A stretch of DNA of 64,000 bases from Polaromonas glacialis (GTDB lineage Bacteria; Pseudomonadota; Gammaproteobacteria; Burkholderiales; Burkholderiaceae_C). The notes below the pieces were generated by a model that worked only from the letters and a program-made list of their open reading frames with translations, was not told the DNA's origin and searched no databases. Of this stretch, positions 44,651 through 52,788 are shown piece by piece. The position numbers and the translations under genes were made by a program. The stretch covers positions 25,952 to 89,951 of the forward strand of contig NZ_KL448326.1 in the NCBI RefSeq assembly GCF_000709345.1, read 5' to 3'. Within the stretch, counting starts at the first letter, position 1, and each line of letters begins with the position of its first letter.

Positions 44651-45097
44651 TCAATGCTCCGCAACCGGCTGAAGCAAACTGAGCGTCATTGTGTCAGGCT
44701 TCCCGTCAAAAAAGTGTTCCAACGCTTGGCTGAAGACCGGCTCCTCCGGGGCGACCTGCGCAAAAAGCGTCATGCATGACCTGAACTTGAGGTCATCGGG
44801 CGAGCCAAAAATTTCGTGGACCGTCTTGCCACCAGCAGCCAAAACCAGTTCCGTGCATTCCTTCAGACGCTTGCCGAGGACGGGGTGCTGCCAATAAGCA
44901 AGCGCTTCACCTCCGGATTCGATGCCGAAATGTTTGGCCATGCTGCTTCGTCCCAGGGCCTTGAGCTGCGGAAAAACGAAACACATCCAATGGCTGGTCT
45001 TGTTGCCCGCCGCGAGCTCTTCCTTGACCGCCGCATAGATCCGGTCTTGCGCCTCCACAAAACGCTCCAGACCGTGTGATGTCGAGTTGGTATCCAC
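44651..45097 (-). CDS. DUF1810 family protein
   Basis: A 148-aa soluble protein. It has LERFVEAQDRIYAAVKEELAA at 10-30, the signature SHWMCFVFPQLKALG near 36, and YWQHPVLGKRLKECTELVL near 67. These match DUF1810, a conserved family of unknown function with occasional calpastatin-like annotation. It is monocistronic and intact. Confidence 0.87.
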   Translation of the reverse strand: MDTNSTSHGLERFVEAQDRIYAAVKEELAAGNKTSHWMCFVFPQLKALGRSSMAKHFGIESGGEALAYWQHPVLGKRLKECTELVLAAGGKTVHEIFGSPDDLKFRSCMTLFAQVAPEEPVFSQALEHFFDGKPDTMTLSLLQPVAEH

Positions 45098-45157
45098 GAT
45101 AGTTTCCTGTTCGAAGTCACGCCTGCAAGCAGCCGCTTGGTGAGCCAGGGCCGCCAG

Positions 45158-45511
45158 TCAATGAGAAACCGGGCACCTGAGTTGCATCTGTAGCGAAGCC
45201 GCGCATGCACGCAAGACGAGAGATGGCGATGCCAGCGCAAAACTCAGCACCTCTTCGGCGTACAGGCAGTCGTGCTCCAAGCGATGGGGGTCAATCCACC
45301 ACCCTTGACCGGCCATCAACCATTTGAAATCGACTCTTGTCAGCATACAGGCACACACTTCGAAATTACCGTCGTCGGCGACCTCCCCTTTAAACGATGC
45401 ATGGCTCTGCATCGTGGAAGCATCGTTAACGAAATCCGTTGAAAAGATGCAAGCCGGGCCGTCATCAGTACGCATAGGATTTACTTGACTGATTAGATGA
45501 ACTGGGGGCAT
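45158..45511 (-). CDS. Hypothetical protein
   Basis: A 117-aa frame read from the ATG at 45511; an ATG at 45475 is an alternative start, and neither has a clear ribosome site. The sequence is protein-like (VCACMLTRVDFKWLMAGQGW, then an acidic stretch and an Ala/Leu-rich end), with no signal peptide or membrane segment. I do not recognise a domain. It sits upstream of the DUF1810 gene on the same strand. Confidence 0.5.
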   Translation of the reverse strand: MPPVHLISQVNPMRTDDGPACIFSTDFVNDASTMQSHASFKGEVADDGNFEVCACMLTRVDFKWLMAGQGWWIDPHRLEHDCLYAEEVLSFALASPSLVLRACAASLQMQLRCPVSH

Positions 45512-45742
45512 GTTCAAAAAGCAGTGAATGCTTTTTCATGGTGCGGCGCAAAATGAAATCAAATCACATGGAAAACCCTTGTTTTGTTGCCGCTTCGCAA
45601 CATGCAATTCAACGGTTTGGATACCTGCCTGAGCGTTGCTGAATTTTTGCACGAAAGGTGAATAGCCTTTGCATTCAAGCACTTACGCCCGTCGCTCAAT
45701 GCCAAACAGCCAAAGTAAGTGCCATTTTCCCAAAGGGCGTTT

Positions 45743-46441
45743 TTAATAATCATCATCGCCCGCAAAGCGTGCCGGGCGCCGCCTCGGTCGCAGCTTGCGT
45801 GCGGTCTCCATGGCCCTTTCCTGTGCTTTTTCACGCTGAAGCGCTCCGGGCGCGGCTTTCGGACGATCGGCGTCGGGCAGGCCCCAGTAGTCAAAATTGC
45901 CCGTGATGACGGCCGCCACGCGCCGCATCTCCAGCCGGATGCGCTCGGCCGCCTGCTGGGCTGCAGTGCCTTGTTCGGGCGGATAGTCGCCGGTCGTGAC
46001 CGCGATGTTGAGCGCGTGCGCCATCTGGTTGACGTTGTTGCCGATGGCGCGCAGTTCGCCGAACAGCGCGCGCAAGGCTTCCAGTTCATCCGGGTTCCAC
46101 TGCGGCCGGCGCGCCAGGTGAACCAGCGCCAGTGAACGTAGCCAGTTCGCCGGGCTCGTGCCCTGCAGACGCGCCGCTTCGGCGAGCGCTTGTCGCTCGG
46201 TCGCTTTCAATCGCACGCCGACCTGCTCGCCCCGGCCCACACCGCGCGGAGCAATGGCTTCTTGCGCGCTTGCACTGTGCAAGCCTTGGGCTTGACCTTC
46301 CTGCTCGACCGCCTGCGCAATCAGCCGGCGCAGCGCGCCTGAAGCGCCGCCGTCCATCTGACGCGCCATGGCCAGGAACTGCTCAGCAAGGGCTGCGTCC
46401 ACGTAAACGCCAAGCATCTTGTGTCCAGGTTTTACCGGCAT
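45743..46441 (-). CDS. MobC-like plasmid mobilisation protein
   Basis: A 232-aa protein. The ATG at 46441 follows a GGAGG site. Residues 1-50 look like a ribbon-helix-helix start. The region near 130-160 (ALFGELRAIGNNVNQMAHAL) is the signature of MobC-type accessory proteins that help a relaxase nick oriT. The C-terminus is Arg-rich. No relaxase gene follows, so the mobilisation module is incomplete. One copy of the TTGCACTGTGCAA palindrome lies inside this gene. Confidence 0.7.
   Translation of the reverse strand: MPVKPGHKMLGVYVDAALAEQFLAMARQMDGGASGALRRLIAQAVEQEGQAQGLHSASAQEAIAPRGVGRGEQVGVRLKATERQALAEAARLQGTSPANWLRSLALVHLARRPQWNPDELEALRALFGELRAIGNNVNQMAHALNIAVTTGDYPPEQGTAAQQAAERIRLEMRRVAAVITGNFDYWGLPDADRPKAAPGALQREKAQERAMETARKLRPRRRPARFAGDDDY
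46268..46284. repeat. Palindrome GCTTGCACTGTGCAAGC, copy 1
   Basis: A 17-bp perfect palindrome around a central T, inside the mobC-like gene. Identical to the copy exactly 300 bp further right and nearly identical to the copy at 50773. Confidence 0.75.
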
Positions 46442-46567
46442 AAATCCTCCAAGTTTTAAACCTGCTACCACCAAACATATCCTGCCCTAGTCCCTTCTCA
46501 CGCACGTTCCCCTATGGCTGAGCGCCGAACTGGGCAGGCGAAAAGGAAAAATCAGGGGACGCACAAC

Positions 46568-46584
46568 GCTTGCACTGTGCAAGC
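46568..46584. repeat. Palindrome GCTTGCACTGTGCAAGC, copy 2
   Basis: Second identical copy, in the region upstream of the mobC-like gene and just left of the IS630 insertion. Flanking bases (AAC before, CTT after) also match copy 3. Confidence 0.75.
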
Positions 46585-46610
46585 CTTCGCCGGGCCTACT
46601 TGCCCTTATA

Positions 46611-47771
46611 CCAATCCCAAGATATAGAGAACCAAAGCCAGCGATCGGAGTCAGAGCAGTCTTGGCTCTCGCAGGAGATTACGAAAATGTCATCTCAGCA
46701 CATCATTGATCAGCTGCAGCCCTATGATTTCGACCGACTGGCCCACAAGGAAAAGGATGGGCGCCGGCGACTGCGCCTGATTGCTCTGGCGCACCTCAAG
46801 GACGGCAAGAGCTATACCGAAGTGGCCGCTGCACTGCGCGTGACCCGCCACGCCGTCATGCGCTGGGTGCAGTGGTTTAGCGCTGGCGGCGTGGCCCGTC
46901 TGGCCGGTCTGCCGCACGACTGGAGCACGGCAAGCGCCTTGCCAAAGCACAGGAGGAAGCGTTTCGCCAGGCGGTCGAGCAACTGTAGGGCGAACGCGGC
47001 GGCGGTCGGGTGCGCGGTGAAGACATACGCCAGTTACTGACCCGGCAGTTTGGCGTGGCCTACAGCCTGAACGGTGTGTATGACCTGATGAAGCGCTTGG
47101 GCATGGTATGGATTTCGGCACGCGCCCTCAAGCCCTATGCCGATCCGGTTGCACAAGCCGAATTCAAAAAATAACTTCGCCCCAAAAGTCCTGCAAACGC
47201 TGCCGCCAGGCATTGCGCCTGAGCAGGTACACATCTGGTTTCAGGATGAAATGCGCATCGGCCAGCGCGGCACGCAAACGCGCCTGTGGGCGCGCAAGGG
47301 AACGCGGCCCCGGGTGGTGCGCCAGCAGCAGTCCGAGTCGGCCTATATCTTTGGCGCCGTCTGTCCACAGCAGGATAGTGCCGTCGGTCTGGTCATGCCG
47401 CACGCCAATACCGAGGCGATGGCCCACCACCTGCAGGCCCTGAGCGAGGCGGTGCCTGCGGGGCGCCACGCCGTGCTGGTGCTGGACCGGGCGGGATGGC
47501 ACACCACGCTCAAACTGCCGCAGTTCCCCAACGTTTCCTTGTTGCCGCTGCCAGCGGGGTCGCCCGAGCTCAACCCGGCCGAGCAGGTGTGGGCGCAACT
47601 GCGCGACCGGCACTTGGCCAACCGCTGCTACGACGGCTACGAGCAGATTGTTGACGCCTGCTGCGACGCCTGGAATGCCTTCACGCAAATCCCTGGCGCC
47701 ATCCGCTCTTTGTGCTCCCGCAGCTGGGCAGTGCTGCCTTCGGCTTCGGTTATTTCATGACACGGGATTGG
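46611..47771. mobile_element. Decayed IS630-family element with TA target duplication
   Basis: CCAATCCC at 46611-46618 is inverted as GGGATTGG at 47764-47771, and a TA dinucleotide flanks both ends (46609-46610 and 47772-47773). That is the expected IS630 structure. The 1161-bp element lies between the mobC-like and Toprim genes and carries a broken transposase. Confidence 0.85.
46687..47760 (+). pseudogene. IS630-family transposase, frameshifted and nonsense-mutated
   Basis: The N-terminal helix-turn-helix part (MSSQHIIDQLQPYDF..., IALAHLKDGKSYTEVAAALR) shifts frame at about 46920. The middle continues in another frame with a TAG at 46986-46988, and the DDE part (WFQDEMRIG, VLDRAGWHT, SPELNPAEQVW) resumes in the first frame after an A6 run near 47168. 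The A6 shift may be a natural slip site; the other two lesions show decay. Confidence 0.85.
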
Positions 47772-47784
47772 TATTACTCTCCCC

Positions 47785-48675
47785 TCACTCTCCCTTCAGC
47801 TGCGCATTCCAGTCCTTCGCCTTCGGCCGCAACCGCCCGAACCCAGCGCAGCTCGCCCGGGCAATGCCGCGCAACCGCTCGGCCAGCAACTCGCCACCCG
47901 GGTCCTGGTCGGTCGCTGCGACCAAGCGCGAACCGGGCGGCACCAAGGCGCGAATCACCTCGGCGGTCCTGCTTCCAAAGCCGCCGCCGGTCGAGAGGTA
48001 CGCCGTGCCTGGCGGCCAGTCCTCCAGCGTGCCCAGGCTCAGCGCGTCAATCGCGCTTTCCGCTACCGCCACGCGCCGGGCGTTGGCCAGCGCGCCCAGC
48101 CAGAACAGCGCCTTGCCCCCGCCCCGGCAAAAGCCTTTGTAGTGCGGCCCGCGCATCTCCCAGCCGCACGGCGCGTCCTGGGCGGTCCGGTGCAGCGCCC
48201 ACACCGTGCCGTAAATACCTTCGCGCAGCACCTCGGCCTGCACGGCCCGGTTCAAGGTAGCCGCAGGCAAGCCGCGTTGCTCGGTGAGATAAACCCAGCC
48301 TTGCGAGCCGGCCACCAGCTGCTTGGCCTGCGCCCAGACCTTGGGCGCGTCGACCGGCGCGGGCGGGTGTTGGCCCGGGTGCAGTTCGGGGCGCATTACC
48401 GGCGCGATGCCCGCCAGCGGGCGCAGTGCGCGCCTGGCATGCCCCAGCGTTCCGCCCCACAGGTACTGCGCCAGGGCGAACACGTCGCCGCGCGCATCGC
48501 TCAAGGGATCGAACCAGCCCTGGCCCTGGTGCGTAACGATGACGATTTGCGCTTGGCCGCCCCGGTACTTGGCACAGTTGACACTGCTTTGGCGCGCGTC
48601 CAGCGTCCAGCCGGCGTGCTCCAGCACCGCCCGGCAGTCCACCAGGCGGCGCAAGTCTTCCAGTTCCTGGTCCAT
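47785..48675 (-). CDS. Toprim-domain (DUF3991-like) plasmid protein, primase-related
   Basis: A 296-aa protein. The ATG at 48675 has a strong GGGAGGT site. Residues 10-80 resemble the DUF3991 N-terminal region (VDCRAVLEHAGWTLD, FDPLSDARGDVFALAQYL). A Toprim-like domain follows, with the acidic motif VAVAESAIDALSL near 210 and ATDQDPGGELLAERL near 260. Such proteins are common on plasmids and integrative elements and are thought to act in DNA replication or transfer. It follows parB by 43 bp on the same strand. Confidence 0.8.
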   Translation of the reverse strand: MDQELEDLRRLVDCRAVLEHAGWTLDARQSSVNCAKYRGGQAQIVIVTHQGQGWFDPLSDARGDVFALAQYLWGGTLGHARRALRPLAGIAPVMRPELHPGQHPPAPVDAPKVWAQAKQLVAGSQGWVYLTEQRGLPAATLNRAVQAEVLREGIYGTVWALHRTAQDAPCGWEMRGPHYKGFCRGGGKALFWLGALANARRVAVAESAIDALSLGTLEDWPPGTAYLSTGGGFGSRTAEVIRALVPPGSRLVAATDQDPGGELLAERLRGIARASCAGFGRLRPKAKDWNAQLKGE

Positions 48676-48718
48676 GTCGGCACCTCCCGCGACGAAGAAA
48701 TCAACGTCCTTGCGCGTG

Positions 48719-49846
48719 CTACGCGATGCGGACAATGCGCAACCGCGTCACCTCTACCTCCATTTCCATTTCCACTTCCACCACGGCCTTCTCCCTCCCG
48801 GTGGTGCAGGCCACCAGCGCCCAGCCCTCGCGCGCGGCGCGCCGGTGCACGACCAGGCGGCCCGTCCGGCCCTCCCCCAGGTCAACGATGAACACGGGCT
48901 CGCCGGTCCTGGGCGCCTCGGCCCGCTGCAGGGCCGGGGACGCCGGGTCAAACGCGGGCGCGGCCAGCAGCGCTTCCGGCGGCGGCTCCTGGACAGGCGG
49001 CACCATCGGGGCCGCTGGCGGGTCTTGCACCGGCGCCGGCGTGACGGGATCGCCGACCGGCGGTGGTGGTGGTGGTGGTGGAGGCGGCGGAATGCTGCCT
49101 GCATCCGCCGCTGGCCGGTCCAGCACAAACGAGCCGGTTGGCTTGCCCGTGATGGCGCCAATGATGCGCCGCGCCTCGGTCACCGTGAGGAAAATTTCCG
49201 GCTCCGGCAAGCCGGCGATGACCTGCGCGGGTGTCTTGCCCCACTGGCGAAACAGGTCGTACAGCGCCCGGATGTCGGCCGTGTCCAGGCGCGCGGCCAA
49301 CTCGGGCGGGAAATGCCCGACCTGCCGGAACGCCGCCACCTGGTAGTCCTTGAGCGAGCAGATCGCGGCGATCTGCCTGTTGGTCGAGCCCTCCCGAGCC
49401 AGCCGGGCAATCGCGGCAGCCAGGTCGCGGTTCGAAAGATGGGCGCGCTGCTGGTTCTCGATCAGCTGCGCGGCAAAGTCCCCCGCGCCCCGGGGGCGCA
49501 CCACAGCCGGAATGTCGGCCACGCCGGCCAGCTTCGACGCACGCAGGCGGCGCGCGCCAAACACCAGCAGGTAGCGCCCGTTCACAGGTGGCTGCACGAC
49601 AATGGGCTGCACCACACCATGCGCCTTGACGCTCTCGGCCATGCTTTGCAGCGCGTCCGCGTCAAAGACGGTCCTGGGCTGGTGCGGGTCCTCGTCGATG
49701 TCGGCCAGCAGCAGGCGCAGGGCTTGGCCCCGCCCTTCCCCGCTGGCGGCGCGCAGGTTGCCGAACGAGGCGGCGGCAAACGTCGCGCGCGCCCTGGCGG
49801 GAGTTGCCGGCTGGGCGGCGGCGGTCTTGATAGATTGTTGGCTCAT
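48719..49846 (-). CDS. parB: KorB-like ParB partition protein
   Basis: A 375-aa DNA-binding partition protein. The ParB N-terminal domain is at about 45-140 (DIDEDPHQPR, GARRLRASKLAGV, the CTP-site region ENQQRAHLSNRDLA). The helix-turn-helix is at about 150-190. A linker with a run of 11 Pro starts near 252. The C-terminal region (VFIVDLGEGRTGRLVVHRRA, about 325-360) resembles the SH3-like KorB C-domain and ends in a repetitive Val/Glu/Met stretch. It overlaps parA by 4 bp. It probably partitions the plasmid and may also repress plasmid promoters. Confidence 0.87.
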   Translation of the reverse strand: MSQQSIKTAAAQPATPARARATFAAASFGNLRAASGEGRGQALRLLLADIDEDPHQPRTVFDADALQSMAESVKAHGVVQPIVVQPPVNGRYLLVFGARRLRASKLAGVADIPAVVRPRGAGDFAAQLIENQQRAHLSNRDLAAAIARLAREGSTNRQIAAICSLKDYQVAAFRQVGHFPPELAARLDTADIRALYDLFRQWGKTPAQVIAGLPEPEIFLTVTEARRIIGAITGKPTGSFVLDRPAADAGSIPPPPPPPPPPPVGDPVTPAPVQDPPAAPMVPPVQEPPPEALLAAPAFDPASPALQRAEAPRTGEPVFIVDLGEGRTGRLVVHRRAAREGWALVACTTGREKAVVEVEMEMEVEVTRLRIVRIA

Positions 49847-50586
49847 GGCTTGAACTCCATCAGGGTTTGGACGGCGCCAAAAACAGTGCGGATTTCCTGG
49901 CCGGCTTGCCTGGCCGAAGCGCCCTTGAGGCGCCAGACCGGCGCGCCTTCGCTGGCCGCGCGCGCATAGCTGTCGCGCTTGGCGACAATGCCGGGAAACA
50001 GCAACTGGCCGACCTGCCCGGCCAGGTCCTCGAACATCTCGCGCTCGCGGCGGCTCTTGCGGTCAAAGATCGAGGGCAGCAGGCCCAGGAACTGCGGCTC
50101 GGCGCGGCCATAGTGGCTGCACACGCCCTTGATTGCCCGCAGCAGCTCGGCCACGCCCTGGATGGAGTAGTCGTTGATGCCGATGGGCGCCAGCACCGCA
50201 TCGGCGGCCAGCAAGGCGGCAAAGGTGCGATTGCTCAAGGCCGGCGGGGTGTCGATCACGCACGCGTCGTAGTCGTCCCCCATGCAGCCCAAGCTGTCCC
50301 GGAATGTCTCGATGCAGGCACGGTCCACGCTTTCAACGCCCAGCAGGTCGCGCGTCGAGCGCGTGACCGTCAAGTCGCCCAGGCTGGGAACCCGCGTGAC
50401 TTGCGCAAACAGCGCCACGCTGTCTACGCTACCCACCTGCGCGCCCAGCGTGCTGGTGAGGTTGGCCTGCTGGTCCAGGTCGATAGCCAGGGTTCGGTGG
50501 CGTTCGGCGAAATACCAGCTGGCATGCGCGACCAGGGTGGTCTTGCCCACGCCGCCTTTCTCGTTCATCACCACCAAGGTTTTCAT
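49843..50586 (-). CDS. parA: ParA-family partition ATPase (IncC-like)
   Basis: A 247-aa deviant Walker ATPase. The KGGVGKTT loop is at 10-17, with LAIDLDQQANLTSTLG near 34 and the Walker B-like VIDTPPALSNR near 112. It lacks the long N-terminal DNA-binding domain of type Ia ParAs, so it is the short IncC2/type Ib form. It drives plasmid segregation with ParB, whose start overlaps its stop. Upstream lies a region with a hairpin and palindromes that may carry its promoter and operators. Confidence 0.92.
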   Translation of the reverse strand: MKTLVVMNEKGGVGKTTLVAHASWYFAERHRTLAIDLDQQANLTSTLGAQVGSVDSVALFAQVTRVPSLGDLTVTRSTRDLLGVESVDRACIETFRDSLGCMGDDYDACVIDTPPALSNRTFAALLAADAVLAPIGINDYSIQGVAELLRAIKGVCSHYGRAEPQFLGLLPSIFDRKSRREREMFEDLAGQVGQLLFPGIVAKRDSYARAASEGAPVWRLKGASARQAGQEIRTVFGAVQTLMEFKP

Positions 50587-50687
50587 CCCGTCTCCTCCTG
50601 CTGGAAAGCAGCCAATACCGCAGCAGCTGCCACCACCGCGACGTCCATTGGACCAGGGAATCCAATACCTCTATTTTAACGTTTGGT

Positions 50688-50705
50688 GCTATTTCAGTAA
50701 ATAGC
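50688..50705. repeat. Short hairpin repeat GCTATTTCAGTAAATAGC
   Basis: Third GCTAT...ATAGC hairpin (7-bp arms, 4-nt loop). Its right arm overlaps ATAGCTAT, which resembles the core of KorA-type operators. Confidence 0.55.
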
Positions 50706-50772
50706 TATAAAGGTTATGAATACAATTGTTTGCAAATTCATGTCGTCCAGGTCCGTCGGCCAAGGCGCCAAC

Positions 50773-50789
50773 GCTTGCACTGTTCAAGT
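50773..50789. repeat. Palindrome GCTTGCACTGTTCAAGT, copy 3
   Basis: A near-copy (15 of 17 bases) of the palindromes at 46268 and 46568, located between korA-like and parA genes. A plasmid repressor-binding site is likely. Confidence 0.65.
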
Positions 50790-50878
50790 CCTTGGCGCGG
50801 TGTCGCTGGCGCTGCGCCGGGTGCAACGCCATTCGGGCAGGAGGAAGAAAAAATGGATGGCTTGGCTTGTCCGGCAGG

Positions 50879-51265
50879 TCAGCCTTCTGCGGCACCGTGC
50901 AGTGAATCGGCGCCGGGCGCACGGGTGCTGCCTGCTTGCACGGCTTTTTTTCCATGAGGAACGCCGGCCGCGTGGTCGTCCCGCGCCTTGGCGGCGATGG
51001 CCTCCACCTGCGCGGCCAGCTCGGGCGGCAGCCAGACCTCGACCCGCCGCCAGGTGGCCGGCACTTGCCGGGCAGCGGCGCGAAAGCGCTGCACGATCCC
51101 ATGCACGCGCTGGCGGCTCATGTGGTTGCGCGTGGCCGCCTCGGCGGGCTTGACGCCCTCGACCAGCACGGCCCGCGCGATATCGACCGTGTCCAGCGCC
51201 AGGCGCCCCAGCAGGGGACGTAGCGCCTCGAACTCTTGCAATGTCATTTTCTCAAGGGTGGGCAT
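50879..51265 (-). CDS. KorA/TrfB-like plasmid transcriptional repressor
   Basis: A 128-aa protein. Residues 1-75 match the KorA/TrfB layout: LTLQEFEALRPLL-type start, DIARAVLVEGVKPAEAATR near 28, then the recognition helix MSRQRVHGIVQRFRAA near 48. KorA represses plasmid maintenance promoters together with KorB. It is encoded upstream of parA on the same strand. A TTTATTGACAATAAA palindrome lies about 55 bp before its start and may be its own operator. Confidence 0.72.
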   Translation of the reverse strand: MPTLEKMTLQEFEALRPLLGRLALDTVDIARAVLVEGVKPAEAATRNHMSRQRVHGIVQRFRAAARQVPATWRRVEVWLPPELAAQVEAIAAKARDDHAAGVPHGKKAVQAGSTRAPGADSLHGAAEG

Positions 51266-51319
51266 GGTGTCCTTCGGTCGCCGGATGGTGGGTCAATGGT
51301 TGTCAACAAGGCATGGCTG

Positions 51320-51334
51320 TTTATTGACAATAAA
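51320..51334. promoter_or_regulatory. Palindrome TTTATTGACAATAAA upstream of the korA-like gene
   Basis: A 15-bp palindrome (7-bp perfect arms around an A) 55 bp before the korA-like start. A second small palindrome (GTTGTCAAC) lies about 20 bp closer to the gene. Probable operator region. Confidence 0.55.
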
Positions 51335-51385
51335 TTATGCCTCCACAAAGGGCAAGATCCAAGGCGCGCCATCCTATGGGAAGTA

Positions 51386-51431
51386 CACGCCCTGGACAGG
51401 GGACCGGGGACTGGCCCCATGCCAGGGCGTG
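51386..51431. repeat. 10-bp inverted repeat downstream of the DUF932 gene
   Basis: CACGCCCTGG at 51386-51395 pairs exactly with CCAGGGCGTG at 51422-51431 across 26 nt. No T-run follows on either strand, so it may be a regulatory or processing hairpin rather than a terminator. Confidence 0.5.
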
Positions 51432-51436
51432 GACTT

Positions 51437-52228
51437 TTAGCCGCGAAGCTTTCTCATTTCATCGGCCAGCACCCACAAGGCGCGGTTGAGCTTGACGCTC
51501 TGGTCAATGCTGCTCACCGGGCGCGTCGTGGTCGCGCGCCCGGTGCGGTTGCGCCCGCGCAAGCCGCCCCGGGTGAGGTTTTCCTGCACCCGGTTGAACG
51601 TGGTCCACAGGTCCGGCGCACCGTCTTCCAGGCGGCGCGGCGTCAACAGCTGCACGTCGCTGACCGGCGCCGGCGCGGCTTGCTCGTCGTATTTCAGCGC
51701 CAGGGCCGCGCGGGCAAACGCTCTCTGTTCTCCACTGGACAGGCACACGCGCTGCATGCTGTCCCGCTGCGCCTGGGCCGCCTCGAAGCTATCCAGCACG
51801 GTGAAGGCGCCTTCGATGACCTGCCCCACCACGTCGCCCTTGTGCGGGACGCGTACCTCATGCACGGTATCGCCGCAGACCATGCCGTTTTGGCAGACGA
51901 ACCGGAACATGCCGGCGAGCATCTGGTAGCTGCTGGTGCCGTCGTGGCTGTTGAGCAAGATGATCTCGTTGGCTTCCCTGCCCTCGATCTGGTCGGCATG
52001 GCGCAGGCGCAGCATGTGCTTGGTGTGCTCGCGCTTGCCTTCTTGGCGCACGCGCGTTTGCGCCACCATGAAGGGCTCGAAGCCTTCGCGGCGCAGGCCG
52101 CGCAGCACGTCGATGGTGGGAATGTAGGTGTAGCGCTCTGAGCGGCTAGCGTGCGCCTGGGCAGCAAAAATCGACGGCGCCACACGGGCGATGTCGTCCC
52201 CGGGTGTCAGACTTGTTGTCGCGTCCAA
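51437..52228 (-). CDS. DUF932 plasmid protein, 5' end probably truncated
   Basis: A 263-codon frame of the DUF932 family, common on plasmids and phages. It has VAPSIFAAQAHASRSERYTY at 16-35, GREANEIILLNSHDGTSSYQ near 83 and FRFVCQNGMVC near 108. The frame opens with TTG at 52228, and an in-frame TGA lies just upstream. DUF932 proteins normally start about ten residues earlier, so the IS3-like element beginning near 52237 appears to have cut off the natural start. Function unknown. Confidence 0.8.
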   Translation of the reverse strand: MDATTSLTPGDDIARVAPSIFAAQAHASRSERYTYIPTIDVLRGLRREGFEPFMVAQTRVRQEGKREHTKHMLRLRHADQIEGREANEIILLNSHDGTSSYQMLAGMFRFVCQNGMVCGDTVHEVRVPHKGDVVGQVIEGAFTVLDSFEAAQAQRDSMQRVCLSSGEQRAFARAALALKYDEQAAPAPVSDVQLLTPRRLEDGAPDLWTTFNRVQENLTRGGLRGRNRTGRATTTRPVSSIDQSVKLNRALWVLADEMRKLRG

Positions 52229-52263
52229 TTCTTCAATGGCTAACTGCCCGGCAACGACATTTC

Positions 52264-52788
52264 ATGACCAGAACACCGCATTCACATCACTCCCTTGAAT
52301 TTAAAGAGCAGGCATTGCTCAAAGCCAGGCATCGCGGCACGCGTTCCGTTATCAGCGTTGCCAGTGAACTCAACATGTCCGCCGGCACGCTCAGGAAGTG
52401 GCTGCAAAGCGCAAGCAAGAAAACCGGCACGATAGCCCCCCCGGTGTCCGCTGCAACTGCTGCACTGGACGGCCCGGCGTCGGCCTGGACGCCTGCACAG
52501 CGTTTGATGGCGCTGCAGCAAAGCTATGCACTGGATGACATGGCCCGGGCCAGCTGGTGCCGCGAGCATGGCGTGTTCGAGCATCAGCTGGTGCAGTGGC
52601 ACCAGGCGTTTTGCACCCCTGCCGTGCCCGCTTCACGCGAGGCGAGCGGCGCCTTTCGCGAGCTGCAGCGCCAGCATGATCAGTTGCAGCGCGAACTCAG
52701 GCGCAAGGAAAAGGCGCTGGCCGAGGTGGCTGCCTTGCTGGTGTTGCAAAAAAACTTCCAGGCGCTGTTGGAGGGCGCGGACAAATGA
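52264..52788 (+). CDS. IS3-like element, OrfA (helix-turn-helix protein)
   Basis: A 174-aa protein. The N-terminal helix-turn-helix (FKEQALLKARHRGTRSVISV, then ASELNMSAGTLRKWLQ) resembles IS3/IS911 OrfA. A C-terminal coiled coil runs from about 125 (RELQRQHDQLQRELRRKEKA). It is longer than usual OrfA proteins. The stop overlaps the orfB start (ATGA). It probably binds the element ends. Confidence 0.75.
   Translation: MTRTPHSHHSLEFKEQALLKARHRGTRSVISVASELNMSAGTLRKWLQSASKKTGTIAPPVSAATAALDGPASAWTPAQRLMALQQSYALDDMARASWCREHGVFEHQLVQWHQAFCTPAVPASREASGAFRELQRQHDQLQRELRRKEKALAEVAALLVLQKNFQALLEGADK

Larger units (their letters stand above)
50587..50878. promoter_or_regulatory. Control region upstream of parA
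   Basis: This 292-bp gap holds the GCTATT hairpin (50688-50705), an ATAGCTAT palindrome overlapping it, and the TTGCACTGTTCAA palindrome copy (50773-50789). It likely carries the parA promoter and repressor sites. I did not find a clear parS sequence. Confidence 0.5.

Noticed and set aside
46568-46584. Palindrome as an end of the IS630 element
   Set aside because: The IS630 ends with TA duplication are at 46611 and 47771; the palindrome lies outside and recurs elsewhere without an IS.
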